Positions 10,851 through 20,443 of a stretch of DNA of 64,000 nucleotides are shown one piece after another. The stretch's first letter is position 1. Each line of letters opens with the position of its first letter. The DNA is taken from contig NZ_CP030239.1 of assembly GCF_003285265.1 (NCBI RefSeq), positions 2,649,501 through 2,713,500 on the forward strand, given 5' to 3'. Origin of the DNA: Paracoccus mutanolyticus. Lineage in GTDB: Bacteria > Pseudomonadota > Alphaproteobacteria > Rhodobacterales > Rhodobacteraceae. Made by a program: the position numbers and the translations under genes. The notes beneath the pieces are model-generated. The model searched no databases and was not told the origin of the DNA. It saw only the letters and a list, made by a program, of their open reading frames with translations.

Positions 10851-11105
10851 TCAGGCGCCGGGCTGGGCGGTGCCCTTCAGCGCCTCGATCTCGGCGCGCA
10901 GCTCTGCGTTCTCGGCCCGGGCCTTGATCGCCATCTCGCGCACCGCCTCGAATTCCTCGCGGGTGACGAAGTCGCGCTCGGCCAGCCAGCGGTCGATCCA
11001 GCTGTTGAAGGCGGTCTGCGCCTCGTCCTTGGCGCCCTGCGCCACGCCCATGGCATTGGTCATCAATTTCGAGAGATCGTCGAAGAAACGGTTGTTCGCG
11101 TTCAT
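10851..11105 (-). CDS. ubiK: UbiK/BMFP-type accessory protein
   Basis: An 84-residue protein of the BMFP (YqiC) family: an N-terminal amphipathic segment ([18 protein letters not shown]) and a C-terminal coiled coil ([20 protein letters not shown]). In gammaproteobacteria UbiK assists ubiquinone biosynthesis under oxic conditions and associates with membranes. That role here is by homology only. It is convergent with the DUF6476 gene and divergent from lgt. Confidence 0.8.
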   Translation of the reverse strand: MNANNRFFDDLSKLMTNAMGVAQGAKDEAQTAFNSWIDRWLAERDFVTREEFEAVREMAIKARAENAELRAEIEALKGTAQPGA

Positions 11106-11215
11106 GGCGGGCCTTTCGGTTTCGGGTCCCGCCCTATATGGCCCTTGGGGCGCGGCGGTTCAATTGCCGACGGACCCCGCGCGGCCCCGGCCGGCACCCG
11201 CGAAACGAGGACCCC

Positions 11216-12093
11216 ATGATCCCCTTCCCCCAGATTTCGCCCGAGATTTTCACCATCCATCTGTTCGGCCTGTCGTTTTCGCTGCGCTGGTATGCGCTGG
11301 CCTTCTGGTCGGGCTGATCGTCGGCTGGCGCATCATCGTGGGGCTGATGCGCCGCCCCGCGCTGTGGGGCGGGCGCGCGCCGATGCGCCCCGAACAGGCC
11401 GAGGAGCTGCTGACCTGGGTCGTCCTGGGCGTCGTCCTGGGCGGGCGGCTGGGCTTCGTGCTGTTCTATGAACCGGGCTATTACCTGGCCAATCCGGGCC
11501 AGATCCTGAAGCTGTGGCAGGGCGGCATGTCCTTTCACGGCGGCTTTCTGGGGGTCGTAGTCGCGGCCAGGATCTATTGCCGGCGCCATGGCGTGCCGGC
11601 GCTGGGACTGGCCGACGCGCTGGCGGTGGCCACGCCCATCGGGCTGGGTCTGGGCCGGGTGGCGAACTTCATCAACGCCGAGCTTTGGGGCCGACCGACC
11701 GACCTGCCTTGGGGGGTCATCTTTCCTGGCGAGGCGGCGCAGGATTGTCCCGGCGTTTCAGGGCTTTGCGCCCGCCACCCGAGCCAGCTCTACGAGGCGG
11801 GGCTGGAGGGCGTGGTGCTGGCCGCCGTCCTGTTCCTGCTGATCCGGCGGGGCGCGCTGCGCCGGCCGGGACTGGCGCTGGGGGTGTTCCTGGCGGGCTA
11901 TGGCCTGTCGCGCTTTGTCGTCGAGTTCTTTCGCCAGGCCGACGCGCAGTTCATCACCGCGGGCAATCCGCTGGGCCATGTGATCGGCGGGCCGGTCTGG
12001 GGGCTCAGCATGGGCCAGCTTCTGTCCTTGCCCATGATCCTGATCGGATTGGGTTTCGTGCTGATGGCGCGGCGTCGCGCCGCCGTCGCATGA
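11216..12093 (+). CDS. lgt: prolipoprotein diacylglyceryl transferase, one frameshift
   Basis: Transfers diacylglycerol to the lipobox cysteine of prolipoproteins at the inner membrane. The ATG at 11216 begins [12 protein letters not shown], which leads into a first membrane segment. The frame breaks at about 11310, where one G after TGG seems to be missing (the text should continue FWVGLIVGW). The rest is in the next frame to 12093 and holds the essential HGGFLG, the [15 protein letters not shown] signature and the later RHPSQLYEA and FVVEFFR blocks. The repaired length, about 292 residues, is normal. Its stop overlaps the next ATG. Confidence 0.9.
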
Positions 12094-13147
12094 CGCCCCT
12101 GGCGCGTCTGATCGCGGCGCGGATCCGGCTGTCGGGACCGCTGCGGCTGGACGAATACATGCGGCTGTGCCTGCTGCATCCCGAGCACGGCTATTACGCG
12201 ACGCGCGATCCTTTCGGGGCGGCGGGCGACTTTACCACGGCGCCGGAAATCAGCCAGATGTTCGGAGAAATGCTGGGGCTGGCGCTGGCCCAGGCCTGGC
12301 TGGACCAGGGCCGGCCGGCACCCTTCACGCTGGCCGAGATCGGGCCGGGCCGGGGCACGCTGATGGCCGATGTCCTGCGCGCGATCCGCGTGGTGCCGGG
12401 CATGCGCGAAGCGGCCGAGGTGGTGCTGATCGAGGCCTCGCCCCATCTGCGCGGCGTCCAGCGCGACCGTCTGGGTCCGGTCACGCACCTTGAAAGTGCT
12501 TCAGATATTCCTGACAATCCGTTGTTTCTGATCGCAAATGAGTTCTTCGACGCGCTTCCGATCCGGCAGGTCCAGCGCACGAAGGAAGGCTGGGCCGAGC
12601 GTATCGTGGCGCTGGACCCGCAGGGCCGGCTGGCGCTGGGCCTTGCCGCGCCGCAGCTGGGCCCAACGCGCCCTTGGGCGAAGTGCGCGAGACCTGCCCC
12701 GAGGCGCTGCCCATCGTCGCGGAGATCGCGGGCCGGATCGCGGCGCATGGCGGCTGCGCGATCCTGCTGGATTACGGCACCTGGGACGGGCGCGGAGACA
12801 CCTTTCAGGCGCTGCGCCGCCACCGCCCCGAAGGCGTGCTGGACAATCCCGGAGAGGCGGATCTGACGGCGCATGTCGATTTCAAGCCCTTGGCTTTGGC
12901 GGGGCAGGCGGCGGGCGCCCGGGTTTCGCGCATGATAGCACAGGGCGAATGGCTGTTGCGCCTTGGCATCGGGCAGCGGGCCGAGCGGCTGGCGCGCGCG
13001 GGCGACGCGGGCGCGATGGCCGCGCTTCATCGCTTGACCGCGCCCGAGGAAATGGGTCAGTTGTTCAAAGTTCTGGCGTTCTGGGCGCCCCAGGCCCCGG
13101 TGCCGCCCGGTTTCGAAGCTTTGGAGCCCAATGCAGACCTCGCTTGA
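12090..13147 (+). CDS. class I SAM-dependent methyltransferase, MidA/NDUFAF7-like, one frameshift
   Basis: Family of COG1565 arginine methyltransferase-like proteins; the mitochondrial homologue NDUFAF7 methylates an arginine of complex I. Blocks in order are [29 protein letters not shown], the SAM motif [23 protein letters not shown] and [13 protein letters not shown]. The frame changes at about 12661, after which [21 protein letters not shown] and [12 protein letters not shown] follow. The repaired length, about 352 residues, is right for the family. The ATG overlaps the lgt stop (ATGA) and the stop lies inside pgeF. The lgt-methyltransferase-pgeF order suggests one transcript. Confidence 0.85.
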
Positions 13148-13895
13148 AATCCTGACCCATCCGCTGCTGGCGCCGGTGCGCCACGGCTTTTTCACGCGGC
13201 GGGGCGGCGCCTCGTCCGGGCTGTTTTCCGGGCTGAACTGCGGCTTCGGCTCCAGCGATCAGGGCGAGATCGTCGCGATCAACCGGGGCCGGGTCGCCGA
13301 CGCCATCGGCGTGCCGCATGACCGGCTGGCGACCGTCCACCAGACCCATTCGGCCGAGGTCGCCGTCCTCAAGGACGCGGCCCAAGCCCTTGATCTGGCG
13401 AAAGTTCGCGCCGATGCCATCGTTACCGACCAGCCGGGGGTCGCGCTGGCCGTGCTGACCGCCGATTGCCAGCCGATCCTGCTGGCGGATGCCGATGCGG
13501 GCGTCATCGGTGCGGTGCATGCGGGCTGGCGCGGCGCGCTGTCGGGGGTGATCGAGGCGGCGGTGGGCGCCATGACGGACCTGGGCGCCACCCGCATCCG
13601 CGCGGTCATCGGTCCCTGCATCAGCCAGCGTGCCTATGAGGTCGGCGAGGAGTTCATGGATGAGGTCCTGGCCGAAGACCCTGATTACCAGCGGTTTTTC
13701 TCGGGCGGGCCGAACGGGAGGCCGATGTTCGACCTGCCGGGCTTCGGCCTGTCGCGGCTGCGCGACGCGGGCGTCGAGGCCGAGTGGACGCGGCATTGCA
13801 CCTATTCCGACCCCGACCGCTTCTATTCCTATCGCCGCAGCACGCATCTGCACGAAGTCGATTACGGGCGGCTGATTTCCGTGATCGCGTTGTGA
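13131..13895 (+). CDS. pgeF: peptidoglycan editing factor / multicopper polyphenol oxidase family (YfiH)
   Basis: The 254-residue product fits the DUF152/YfiH family. E. coli PgeF removes wrongly built muropeptide precursors with L-Ser; related proteins show purine nucleoside phosphorylase or laccase-like activity. Metal-binding motifs are visible as HQTHS, the TADCQPI block, AVHAGWRG and GPCI. It overlaps the preceding methyltransferase by 17 bases. The frame is intact. Confidence 0.9.
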   Translation: MQTSLEILTHPLLAPVRHGFFTRRGGASSGLFSGLNCGFGSSDQGEIVAINRGRVADAIGVPHDRLATVHQTHSAEVAVLKDAAQALDLAKVRADAIVTDQPGVALAVLTADCQPILLADADAGVIGAVHAGWRGALSGVIEAAVGAMTDLGATRIRAVIGPCISQRAYEVGEEFMDEVLAEDPDYQRFFSGGPNGRPMFDLPGFGLSRLRDAGVEAEWTRHCTYSDPDRFYSYRRSTHLHEVDYGRLISVIAL

Positions 13896-13993
13896 CGGCT
13901 GCCGGGGCCGGGCGCGGTTCGGCAAGGACTTGATGTTGCTTAAAAAACGGGGGGTGACAGGCGTACACCGGGCAGTGCACCGGGGGGCGTCCG

Positions 13994-14797
13994 TCATTCG
14001 GGCGCGCCCCAGATGCCCATGTACTGGCGGAACCAGTCGAAGCAGACGCCGTTCGCGTCGCCCCGGCCCCGGCCGGCCAGGGCAAAGTCCAGCAGCGCGT
14101 CGCGGCGGGCATTGCGCTGTTCGCGCGGGTGCCGTCCTTCGGCATTCAGCCAGATCCTGACTCCGTTCATGGCCAGGCAGCCTGACAGCCAGGGATCGTC
14201 CACCGTCCACAAGAGGTCGGGAATGTCGAAGGCGCGCTCGGGCAGGAACTCGGGGCGCAGCAGCGCGCCGCCATAGCCCTTGAACACGTCGACATGGCCC
14301 GATCCGGTCCAGGGCAACGGCCGCCACCGGCCCAGCGACAGCGCGCGGCGCAGCCGATAGCGCCAGTCCTTGCGCCGGGGCGTGGCGCGGGGCAAGGGGG
14401 TGGCGTCGTAGCCGGGGACAAAGCGGCCGGCCTCGGCGATCACGCAATCGGGGTGGGCGCGGCGTGCGGACAGGAAACGCGCGGTCCATTCGCGGTCGTA
14501 AAGCCGGTCGTCGTCGCAGAGCAGCAGCTCGACCGCCTGTCCGGAAAAGTCGCGCACCGCCGGCAGGATCTTGGTCGCCGGGCCGAAGTCCTGGTCGCAG
14601 CGGTGGATCGCGACGCCGGCCGGCACCTGCGGCAGCGTTCCGTCCCAGTCGGGAAAGCGGCGATAGGCGCGCGGGATGTAAAGCCGCACCTGGTCGGGCG
14701 CCACCCTTTGGCGCAGGATCGAGGTCAGTGTCGGGCCAAGCTCGGAAAAACGCGGCGGGATCGAGGATAGCGTGACGATAAGCGGCAAGGAAACCAA
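13994..14797 (-). CDS. glycosyltransferase-like protein (DDD-type, GT2-like)
   Basis: A 267-residue cytoplasmic protein. It opens with LPLIVTLSSIPPRF, then a D-x-D type motif in LLLCDDDRLYD and a later VDDPWLSGCLA block. The layout matches the gene at 19364-20173 (LVISLTSHPPRF, TADDDVYYG, ADDVWLYWM), so the two are paralogues. Such proteins are found among cell-surface glycan genes; donor and acceptor are unknown. It is convergent with pgeF across about 100 bases with no recognisable feature. Confidence 0.75.
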   Translation of the reverse strand: MVSLPLIVTLSSIPPRFSELGPTLTSILRQRVAPDQVRLYIPRAYRRFPDWDGTLPQVPAGVAIHRCDQDFGPATKILPAVRDFSGQAVELLLCDDDRLYDREWTARFLSARRAHPDCVIAEAGRFVPGYDATPLPRATPRRKDWRYRLRRALSLGRWRPLPWTGSGHVDVFKGYGGALLRPEFLPERAFDIPDLLWTVDDPWLSGCLAMNGVRIWLNAEGRHPREQRNARRDALLDFALAGRGRGDANGVCFDWFRQYMGIWGAPE

Positions 14798-14867
14798 CCA
14801 CAGGGAAAGACAAGGTAACGCGCACTAGCACGCGCTGGCTGACGGATGGCTGACAAAGTGGGAGGCG

Positions 14868-15368
14868 TCACCCCAACGCCGCCGCCCGGTCCTCGACGAC
14901 GGTGAACGGCACGCCCGGCTCGTCCTTGGCGCAGCGGATGACCAGGGACGTCTTGACCGAGGCCACGTTCGGGGCGGCGGTCAGGCTTTCGGTCAGGAAG
15001 CGCTGGAAGCTTGGCAGGTCGGGGGCCACGCATTTCAGGATGAAGTCGATCTCGCCGTTCAGCATGTGGCATTCGCGGACCAGGGGCCAGCCGCGGGCCA
15101 GCGCCTCGAAGGCGGAAAGGTCGCGTTCGGACTGGCTGAGCAGGCGGACCATGGCAAAGACCTGCACCTCGAACCCCAGCTCGCGGGCGTCGATCTCGGC
15201 GTGGTAGCCGCGGATGTAGCCCGCCTCTTCGAGCGCGCGGACGCGGCGCAGGCAGGGCGGCGCCGAGATGCCGACGCGGCGCGCCAGTTCGACATTCGTC
15301 ATCCGGCCATCCGCCTGCAGTTCCGCAAGGATCTTACGGTCGATGTCGTCCAGTCGATTGCCGCTCAT
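14868..15368 (-). CDS. Lrp/AsnC family transcriptional regulator
   Basis: A 166-residue regulator. N-terminal helix-turn-helix: LDDIDRKILAELQADGRMTN then VELARRVGISAPPCLRRVR. The C-terminal RAM (ligand-binding) domain includes the FILKCVAPDL strand. It is transcribed divergently from trxB, a conserved arrangement in Rhodobacteraceae. Control of trxB or of itself is plausible but inferred from position only. The ligand is unknown. Confidence 0.9.
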   Translation of the reverse strand: MSGNRLDDIDRKILAELQADGRMTNVELARRVGISAPPCLRRVRALEEAGYIRGYHAEIDARELGFEVQVFAMVRLLSQSERDLSAFEALARGWPLVRECHMLNGEIDFILKCVAPDLPSFQRFLTESLTAAPNVASVKTSLVIRCAKDEPGVPFTVVEDRAAALG

Positions 15369-15429
15369 TCATTCCTCTGGGGCCCTTCTGGGCCGAAAAC
15401 CTTGCCGGACGCTATCTTGCCGGGCCTGT

Positions 15430-15437
15430 TTGCGCAA
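15430..15437. promoter_or_regulatory. TTGCGCAA palindrome in the lrp-trxB intergenic region
   Basis: A perfect 8-base palindrome (TTGCGCAA) followed by TATT stands in the AT-richest part of the 160-base divergent region. It could be an operator for the adjacent Lrp-type regulator. No second copy was seen, so support is weak. Confidence 0.3.
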
Positions 15438-15529
15438 TATTCTTTCCGCCCGCGCCGCGGATGCGGGGTGGATTGCATGAACGGGCGGGGGTGATTACCT
15501 AGGGCCCGCAACGAAAAAGGTCCAGATCC

Positions 15530-16543
15530 ATGTCGCATGTGCCCGCCGAAATCGCCGACGCCGTCCTGCCCGCCCACACCCGGCTTTTGATCGTGGGCTC
15601 GGGGCCGGCCGGCTACACCGCCGCCGTCTATGCCGCGCGCGCCATGCTGGAGCCGGTGCTGATCCAGGGGATGCAGCCGGGCGGCCAGCTGACCATCACC
15701 ACCGAGGTCGAGAACTGGCCGGGCGAGACGCAGGTGCAGGGCCCCGACCTGATGGTGCGGATGGAGGCCCATGCCAAGGCCATGGGGGCGCGCATCTTCG
15801 TCGACACGGTGGTGCGGCTGGACCTGAAGGCGCGGTCCTTTGTCGCGGAGCTCGACTCGGGCGCGCGGGTGACGGCGGATGCGGTGATCCTGGCCACCGG
15901 CGCGCAGGCCCGCTGGCTGGGGCTTGAGAGCGAGGAGAAGTTCAAGGGCTTCGGCGTCTCGGCCTGCGCGACCTGCGACGGGTTCTTCTATCGCGGGCGC
16001 GAGGTCGTGGTGCTGGGCGGCGGCAACACGGCCGTCGAGGAGGCGCTGTTCCTGACCAATTTCGCCAGCAAGGTGACGCTGATCCACCGCCGCGACAGCC
16101 TGCGGGCCGAGAAGATCCTGCAGGAGCGGCTGTTCCGGCATCCGAAGGTCGAGGTGCTGTGGAACCACCAGCTGGCCGAGGTCGAGGGCACGACCGCGCC
16201 CCTGGGCGTGACCGGCGTCCGGGTGCGGCATGTCGCCACGGGCGAGGAGCGGGTGGTGCCGGCGGACGGGGTCTTTGTCGCGATCGGCCATGCCCCGGCC
16301 TCGGAGCTGGTGCGGGACCAGCTGGAGCTGCACAACGGCGGCTATGTGAAGGTCGAGCCGGGCAGCACGCGGACCTCGATTCCCGGCGTGTTCGCGGCGG
16401 GCGACCTGACCGACCACATCTATCGCCAGGCGGTCACCAGCGCGGGCATGGGCTGCATGGCGGCGCTGGATGCCGAGCGCTGGCTTGCCGAACATGCGAT
16501 GGCGGGGGCGCCGAACCCAGAAGGGGCGGAAATTCCCGCTTGA
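15530..16543 (+). CDS. trxB: thioredoxin-disulfide reductase
   Basis: NADPH- and FAD-dependent reduction of thioredoxin. The 337-residue product has an N-terminal FAD motif ([20 protein letters not shown]), the redox-active CATC in CATCDGFF, an NADPH motif [16 protein letters not shown] and the C-terminal [13 protein letters not shown] block. The start has an AAGG ribosome site nine bases upstream. About 15 residues precede the usual start of the family, so a slightly later start is possible. Intact frame. Confidence 0.95.
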   Translation: MSHVPAEIADAVLPAHTRLLIVGSGPAGYTAAVYAARAMLEPVLIQGMQPGGQLTITTEVENWPGETQVQGPDLMVRMEAHAKAMGARIFVDTVVRLDLKARSFVAELDSGARVTADAVILATGAQARWLGLESEEKFKGFGVSACATCDGFFYRGREVVVLGGGNTAVEEALFLTNFASKVTLIHRRDSLRAEKILQERLFRHPKVEVLWNHQLAEVEGTTAPLGVTGVRVRHVATGEERVVPADGVFVAIGHAPASELVRDQLELHNGGYVKVEPGSTRTSIPGVFAAGDLTDHIYRQAVTSAGMGCMAALDAERWLAEHAMAGAPNPEGAEIPA

Positions 16544-16805
16544 TGGGGGCGGGCGGGGATTTCGTTCCCTGCCGGACCGCCGCCGGGGAAAGCTGAACCG
16601 GGGCCGCCGGGACGGGCCGAAAGGCAGTTCCGGCCAACCCCCGGCAAGGCATGGCCGAAATGGGACAGAACCGGCAAAATTCACCGAACCTTCTGTTGAA
16701 ACCCCAATCGCGCCCGGCTAAGGGGCAGCCCATGACCGGGCCGAAGCGCCCGCATGTATTGCGAACGAAGGGGGCCGCGCCCCTTCCCCAATGTCGAGTG
16801 AGCCG

Positions 16806-18497
16806 ATGACCTTGCCGAACCTCGCCCCGATCCCGGAACTTTACGTCAGCGCCGAATCCGCGCAGAAGCTGAAGGCCGAGGCCGGCAACATGCTGTCCTG
16901 GGATCTGACCCCGCGCCAGATCTGCGACCTGGAGCTGCTGATGAACGGCGGCTTTCATCCGCTGAAGGGCTTCCTGACCCAGGCCGATTACGAAGGCGTC
17001 CTGGACAACATGCACCTGACCAGCGGCGCGCTGTGGCCGATGCCGATCAACCTGGACGTCAGCCAGGACTTCGCCGACAAGATCGAGCCGGGCCAGGATA
17101 TCGCGCTGCGCGACCAGGAAGGCGTCATCCTGGCGATCCTGTCGGTCACCGACAAGTGGACCCCGAACAAGAGCCTTGAGGCCGAGAAGGTGTTCGGCGC
17201 CGACGACCTGGCGCATCCGTCCGTGAACTACCTGCACAACGTGGCGGGCCCGGTCTATCTGGGCGGTCCGGTGACCGGCATCCAGCCGCCGACGCATTAC
17301 GATTTCCGCGGCCGCCGCGACACCCCGAACGAGCTGCGGGCCTATTTCCGCAAGCTGGGCTGGCGCCGCATCGTTGCGTTCCAGACCCGCAACCCGCTGC
17401 ACCGCGCCCACCAGGAGCTGACCTTCCGCGCCGCGCGCGAGGCCCAGGCCAACCTGCTGATCCACCCGGTCGTCGGCATGACCAAGCCGGGCGACGTGGA
17501 CCATTTCACCCGCGTGCGCTGCTATGAGGCGGTGCTGGACAAGTATCCGGCCGCGACCACCCACCTGTCGCTGCTGAACCTGGCGATGCGCATGGGCGGC
17601 CCACGCGAGGCGGTCTGGCACGGCATCATCCGCCGCAACCACGGCCTGACCCACATGATCGTCGGCCGCGACCATGCCGGCCCCGGCTATGATGACGGGC
17701 AGGACTTCTACCGTCTGGACGGTGCCGACCTCATGGGCTGCAACGATGCTGCGGCCACGAACAAATGGGCACGAAAGTATCCGCTTCGGTTCCTGACCGA
17801 TAAGCCAAGCCGACGAGATCGAGGAGGGCGGACCGTCCTGAACATCTCGGGCACCGAACTGCGCCGCCGCCTGCGCGAAGGGCTGGAAATCCCCGAGTGG
17901 TTCAGCTTCCCCGAGGTGGTCGAGCAGCTGCGCCGCACCTCGCCGCCGCGGGGCAAGCAGGGCTTCACGGTGTTCTTCACCGGGCTGTCGGGCTCGGGCA
18001 AGTCGACCATCGCCAACGCGCTGATGGTCAAGCTGATGGAGCTGGGCGGGCGTCCGGTCACGCTGCTGGACGGCGACGTGGTGCGCAAGCACCTGTCCTC
18101 GGAGCTGGGCTTCAGCAAGGAGCACCGCGACATCAACATCAAGCGCATCGGCTATGTCGCGTCCGAGATCACCAAGAACGGCGGCATCGCGATCTGCGCC
18201 CCCATCGCGCCCTATACCGCGACGCGGCGCGCGGTGCGCGAGATGGTCGAGGCCGGCGGGGCCTTCATCGAGGTGCATGTCGCGACCAGCCTTGAGGAAT
18301 GCGAGCGGCGCGACCGCAAGGGCCTCTACAAGCTGGCCCGCGAAGGCAAGATCAAGGAGTTCACCGGCATCTCGGACCCCTACGAGGAACCCGCGAACCC
18401 CGAGCTGCGCATCCAGACCGAGGGCTATGACGTCGATCACGCCGCCCATCAGGTGCTGCTGAAGCTGGAGCAGATGGGCCTGATCGGCCTGCAGTGA
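16806..18497 (+). CDS. sat-cysC: bifunctional sulfate adenylyltransferase / adenylylsulfate kinase with aberrant internal segment
   Basis: First two steps of sulfate activation: ATP sulfurylase (N-terminal, about 390 residues) then APS kinase. The ATP-sulfurylase motifs QTRNPLHRAHQEL and GRDHAGPG are present. The kinase Walker A is FTGLSGSGKSTIANAL. The start at 16806 (MTLPNLAPIPELYV) matches relatives; the frame is also open to an ATG at 16791. Between about 17707 and 17834 the text (GADLMGCNDAAATNK and onward) does not match the family. Near its end DNA coding ADEIEEGG appears one frame off. Total length is nearly normal. PAPS made here could feed the two sulfotransferases of the polysaccharide locus. 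Confidence 0.88.
   Translation: MTLPNLAPIPELYVSAESAQKLKAEAGNMLSWDLTPRQICDLELLMNGGFHPLKGFLTQADYEGVLDNMHLTSGALWPMPINLDVSQDFADKIEPGQDIALRDQEGVILAILSVTDKWTPNKSLEAEKVFGADDLAHPSVNYLHNVAGPVYLGGPVTGIQPPTHYDFRGRRDTPNELRAYFRKLGWRRIVAFQTRNPLHRAHQELTFRAAREAQANLLIHPVVGMTKPGDVDHFTRVRCYEAVLDKYPAATTHLSLLNLAMRMGGPREAVWHGIIRRNHGLTHMIVGRDHAGPGYDDGQDFYRLDGADLMGCNDAAATNKWARKYPLRFLTDKPSRRDRGGRTVLNISGTELRRRLREGLEIPEWFSFPEVVEQLRRTSPPRGKQGFTVFFTGLSGSGKSTIANALMVKLMELGGRPVTLLDGDVVRKHLSSELGFSKEHRDINIKRIGYVASEITKNGGIAICAPIAPYTATRRAVREMVEAGGAFIEVHVATSLEECERRDRKGLYKLAREGKIKEFTGISDPYEEPANPELRIQTEGYDVDHAAHQVLLKLEQMGLIGLQ
17707..17834 (+). other. anomalous patch inside sat domain
   Basis: The family has about 45 conserved residues between DFYG/R and TVLNISGTELRRR, including a VYV.ER..Y stretch. 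Here they are replaced by unrelated residues in frame, and the native wording reappears one base out of frame just before 17834. I could not identify the origin of the patch. Consensus error is the simplest reading. Confidence 0.6.
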
Positions 18498-18587
18498 TCG
18501 CTGGGCTGTGAACGGCGGGGGCCGCTCGGGCGTTGACCGGGGCGGCCCCCTTTCTTATCGCGGGCCGCGAGCCATGAGGTGACTGGG

Positions 18588-19367
18588 ATGACCGAGCCTG
18601 TTCTGATCCTGACCATGAAATGGGGCACGCTCTACGGGGCCGAGGACGTGAACCGGCTGCATGCGCAGGTCCGCCGCCATCTGGCGCGGCCGCACCGCTT
18701 CGTCTGCTTCACCGACGACCCCGCCGGGCTGGAGCCGGGCGTCGAGGCGATGCCGCTGCCGGAACTGGGCTTGGCCGAGGGCAGCACGGACACGCGCTGG
18801 CGCAAGCTTGCGCTGTTTCGCGCCGACCTGAGCGGGTTTGCAGGCGCGACGGCGCTGTTTCTGGACCTGGACCTGGTGGTGTTGGACGACCTGGGCCCGT
18901 TCTTCGACCTGCCGGGGGACTATTTCATTATCCGCGACGACGATCTGTTCCGCGCCAAGCCGCTGCGCCGGATCAATCCACAGCGCGACCGGTTCCTGCA
19001 TTCGGTCGGCAACAGCTCGGTTTTTCGCTATGTTGTTGGCGAGCATGCCTACATTCTGGATGCTTATCTGGCCGACCCGAAGGCCGCGACCACGACGTAC
19101 GAGATCAGCCAGCAGTTTCAAAGCGCGCAACTGGCCGCCCATGGCCATCTGCATTATTGGCCCAAGGGCTGGTGCGTCAGCTTCAAGAACGATTGCGTGC
19201 CCTATAACCTGCTGAGCTATTTCAAGGACCCAAGCCTGCCCGAGGGGGCCAAGATCGTCCTGTTCGCCGGCGCGCCGAAGATGGAGGATGTCTTTTCCGG
19301 GCGCGGTAGCACGTGGTATCGCCGGATCGGCAAGATCGACTGGCTGCGCCGGGCCTGGCAGGGATGA
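18588..19367 (+). CDS. putative glycosyltransferase, GT8-like
   Basis: A 259-residue protein that begins VLILTMKWGTLYG and has a conserved RWRKLALFRADL block. The ALFLDLDLVVLDDL motif with D-x-D resembles the metal-binding site of GT8-type enzymes. A late WCVSFKNDC and CVPYNLLSYF segment is also seen. A GTG at 18579 is in frame; the ATG at 18588 is preferred for its GAGG ribosome site. Its stop overlaps the next gene's ATG (ATGA), so the two act as a pair, presumably in surface glycan synthesis. Substrate unknown. Confidence 0.75.
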   Translation: MTEPVLILTMKWGTLYGAEDVNRLHAQVRRHLARPHRFVCFTDDPAGLEPGVEAMPLPELGLAEGSTDTRWRKLALFRADLSGFAGATALFLDLDLVVLDDLGPFFDLPGDYFIIRDDDLFRAKPLRRINPQRDRFLHSVGNSSVFRYVVGEHAYILDAYLADPKAATTTYEISQQFQSAQLAAHGHLHYWPKGWCVSFKNDCVPYNLLSYFKDPSLPEGAKIVLFAGAPKMEDVFSGRGSTWYRRIGKIDWLRRAWQG

Positions 19368-20173
19368 TCTCGGACGCATTCCGGGCCTGGAAGCAGGCGC
19401 GCCGCGTCCGTGCCGCCGAGGCCGAGATCCGCGCCCGCAGCGGCACGCCCCGTCCGCATGGTTTGACGACGCCGCTGGTCATCAGCCTGACCAGCCATCC
19501 GCCGCGCTTTGCCCGGCTGCATCTGGTGCTGCGCTCGCTTCTTGCGCAAAGCGTGGCTGCCGACCGGGTGGTCTTGTGGCTGGATGACGGCGATGACGCG
19601 CGTTTGCCGGCCGAGGTGACCAACCTGCCCGTCGAGGTGCGGGTCTGTCCGGCTTGGCGCAGCTACAAGAAGATCGTGCCGGCGGTGCTGGCCTTTCCCG
19701 ATGCCCATATCGTCACCGCCGATGACGACGTCTATTACGGTCCCGACTGGCTGGCCGGGCTGGTGGCGCGTGCCGGCGCGGGCGTGGTGGCGCATCGGGC
19801 GCATCGGGTTGCGTTGCGGGACGGCCGCCCATTGGCCTATGGCGACTGGCGGCGCAACCTGACGCAGCCGCAGGCCGGGCCGCTGGTGTTCCCGACCGGC
19901 GTTGGCGGCGTGCTTTACGCGCCCGATGTGTTCCATTCCGATGTGACCGATGCCCGACTGTTCCAGGCGCTGGCGCCTTCGGCTGACGATGTCTGGCTTT
20001 ACTGGATGCACCGGCTGTGTGGTTCGCGGCCGGAAAAGATCGGCCATCGCTTTCGCATCGTGGAATGGCCGGGCACGCAGGAACAGAACCTGCGAAGCAC
20101 CAATCTGGCGGGCGACGGCAACGACCGTGCGGTCGCGGCAATGCTGGGACATTACGGCTGGCCCGCATCCTGA
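19364..20173 (+). CDS. glycosyltransferase-like protein (paralogue of 13994-14797)
   Basis: A 269-residue protein with LVISLTSHPPRF, RVVLWLDDGDDARL, a D-x-D motif in HIVTADDDVYYGPDWL and a C-terminal APSADDVWLYWMHRL block. The ATG at 19364 overlaps the preceding stop; the longer frame from 19313 has no ribosome site. The Ala/Arg-rich N-terminal helix suggests a peripheral membrane location. Acceptor unknown. Confidence 0.75.
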   Translation: MISDAFRAWKQARRVRAAEAEIRARSGTPRPHGLTTPLVISLTSHPPRFARLHLVLRSLLAQSVAADRVVLWLDDGDDARLPAEVTNLPVEVRVCPAWRSYKKIVPAVLAFPDAHIVTADDDVYYGPDWLAGLVARAGAGVVAHRAHRVALRDGRPLAYGDWRRNLTQPQAGPLVFPTGVGGVLYAPDVFHSDVTDARLFQALAPSADDVWLYWMHRLCGSRPEKIGHRFRIVEWPGTQEQNLRSTNLAGDGNDRAVAAMLGHYGWPAS

Positions 20174-20241
20174 CCGTGGTCCGCGCGCTTGAGGGCGGGC
20201 GCAGGCGCATTGATCCGTCTTTGTGCGCCGGCCTAGAACGG

Positions 20242-20276
20242 AAAAGCCGCGCAGCCGTCCTGACGGCGCGCGGCTT
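20242..20276 (-). terminator. strong intrinsic terminator of the entericidin-like gene
   Basis: On the reverse strand an AGCCGCGC / GCGCGGCT stem with an inner GCCGTC-AGGA-(G)ACGGC extension is followed by TTTCC. It lies about 20 bases beyond the stop at 20297. The stem is near perfect and GC-rich. Confidence 0.7.
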
Positions 20277-20296
20277 GCAGCTTTCCGACCGGGGCG

Positions 20297-20443
20297 TCAC
20301 AGGCCTTGGGACTGCACCTCGCGGCTTTCGCGCGAAACGGCGGTGCCGGCGGCCTGCATGTCGCGGCCGGCCCCCTGGACGGTCTCGCAGGCGGCCAGCG
20401 CCATGAGGGCAAGGATGGGCGACAGTTTCAGGATACGGTTCAT
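20297..20443 (-). CDS. entericidin A/B-like small lipoprotein
   Basis: A 48-residue protein: MNRILKLSPILALMALAAC signal with lipobox cysteine at 19, then ETVQGAGRDMQAAG, which matches the entericidin family core (C-x-T-x-x-G-x-G-x-D). Ribosome site AGGAG is six bases upstream. Entericidins are small outer-membrane lipoproteins tied to stationary-phase lysis in E. coli; most relatives are uncharacterised. Divergent from the lipoprotein gene at 20546, with a strong terminator downstream. Confidence 0.85.
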   Translation of the reverse strand: MNRILKLSPILALMALAACETVQGAGRDMQAAGTAVSRESREVQSQGL

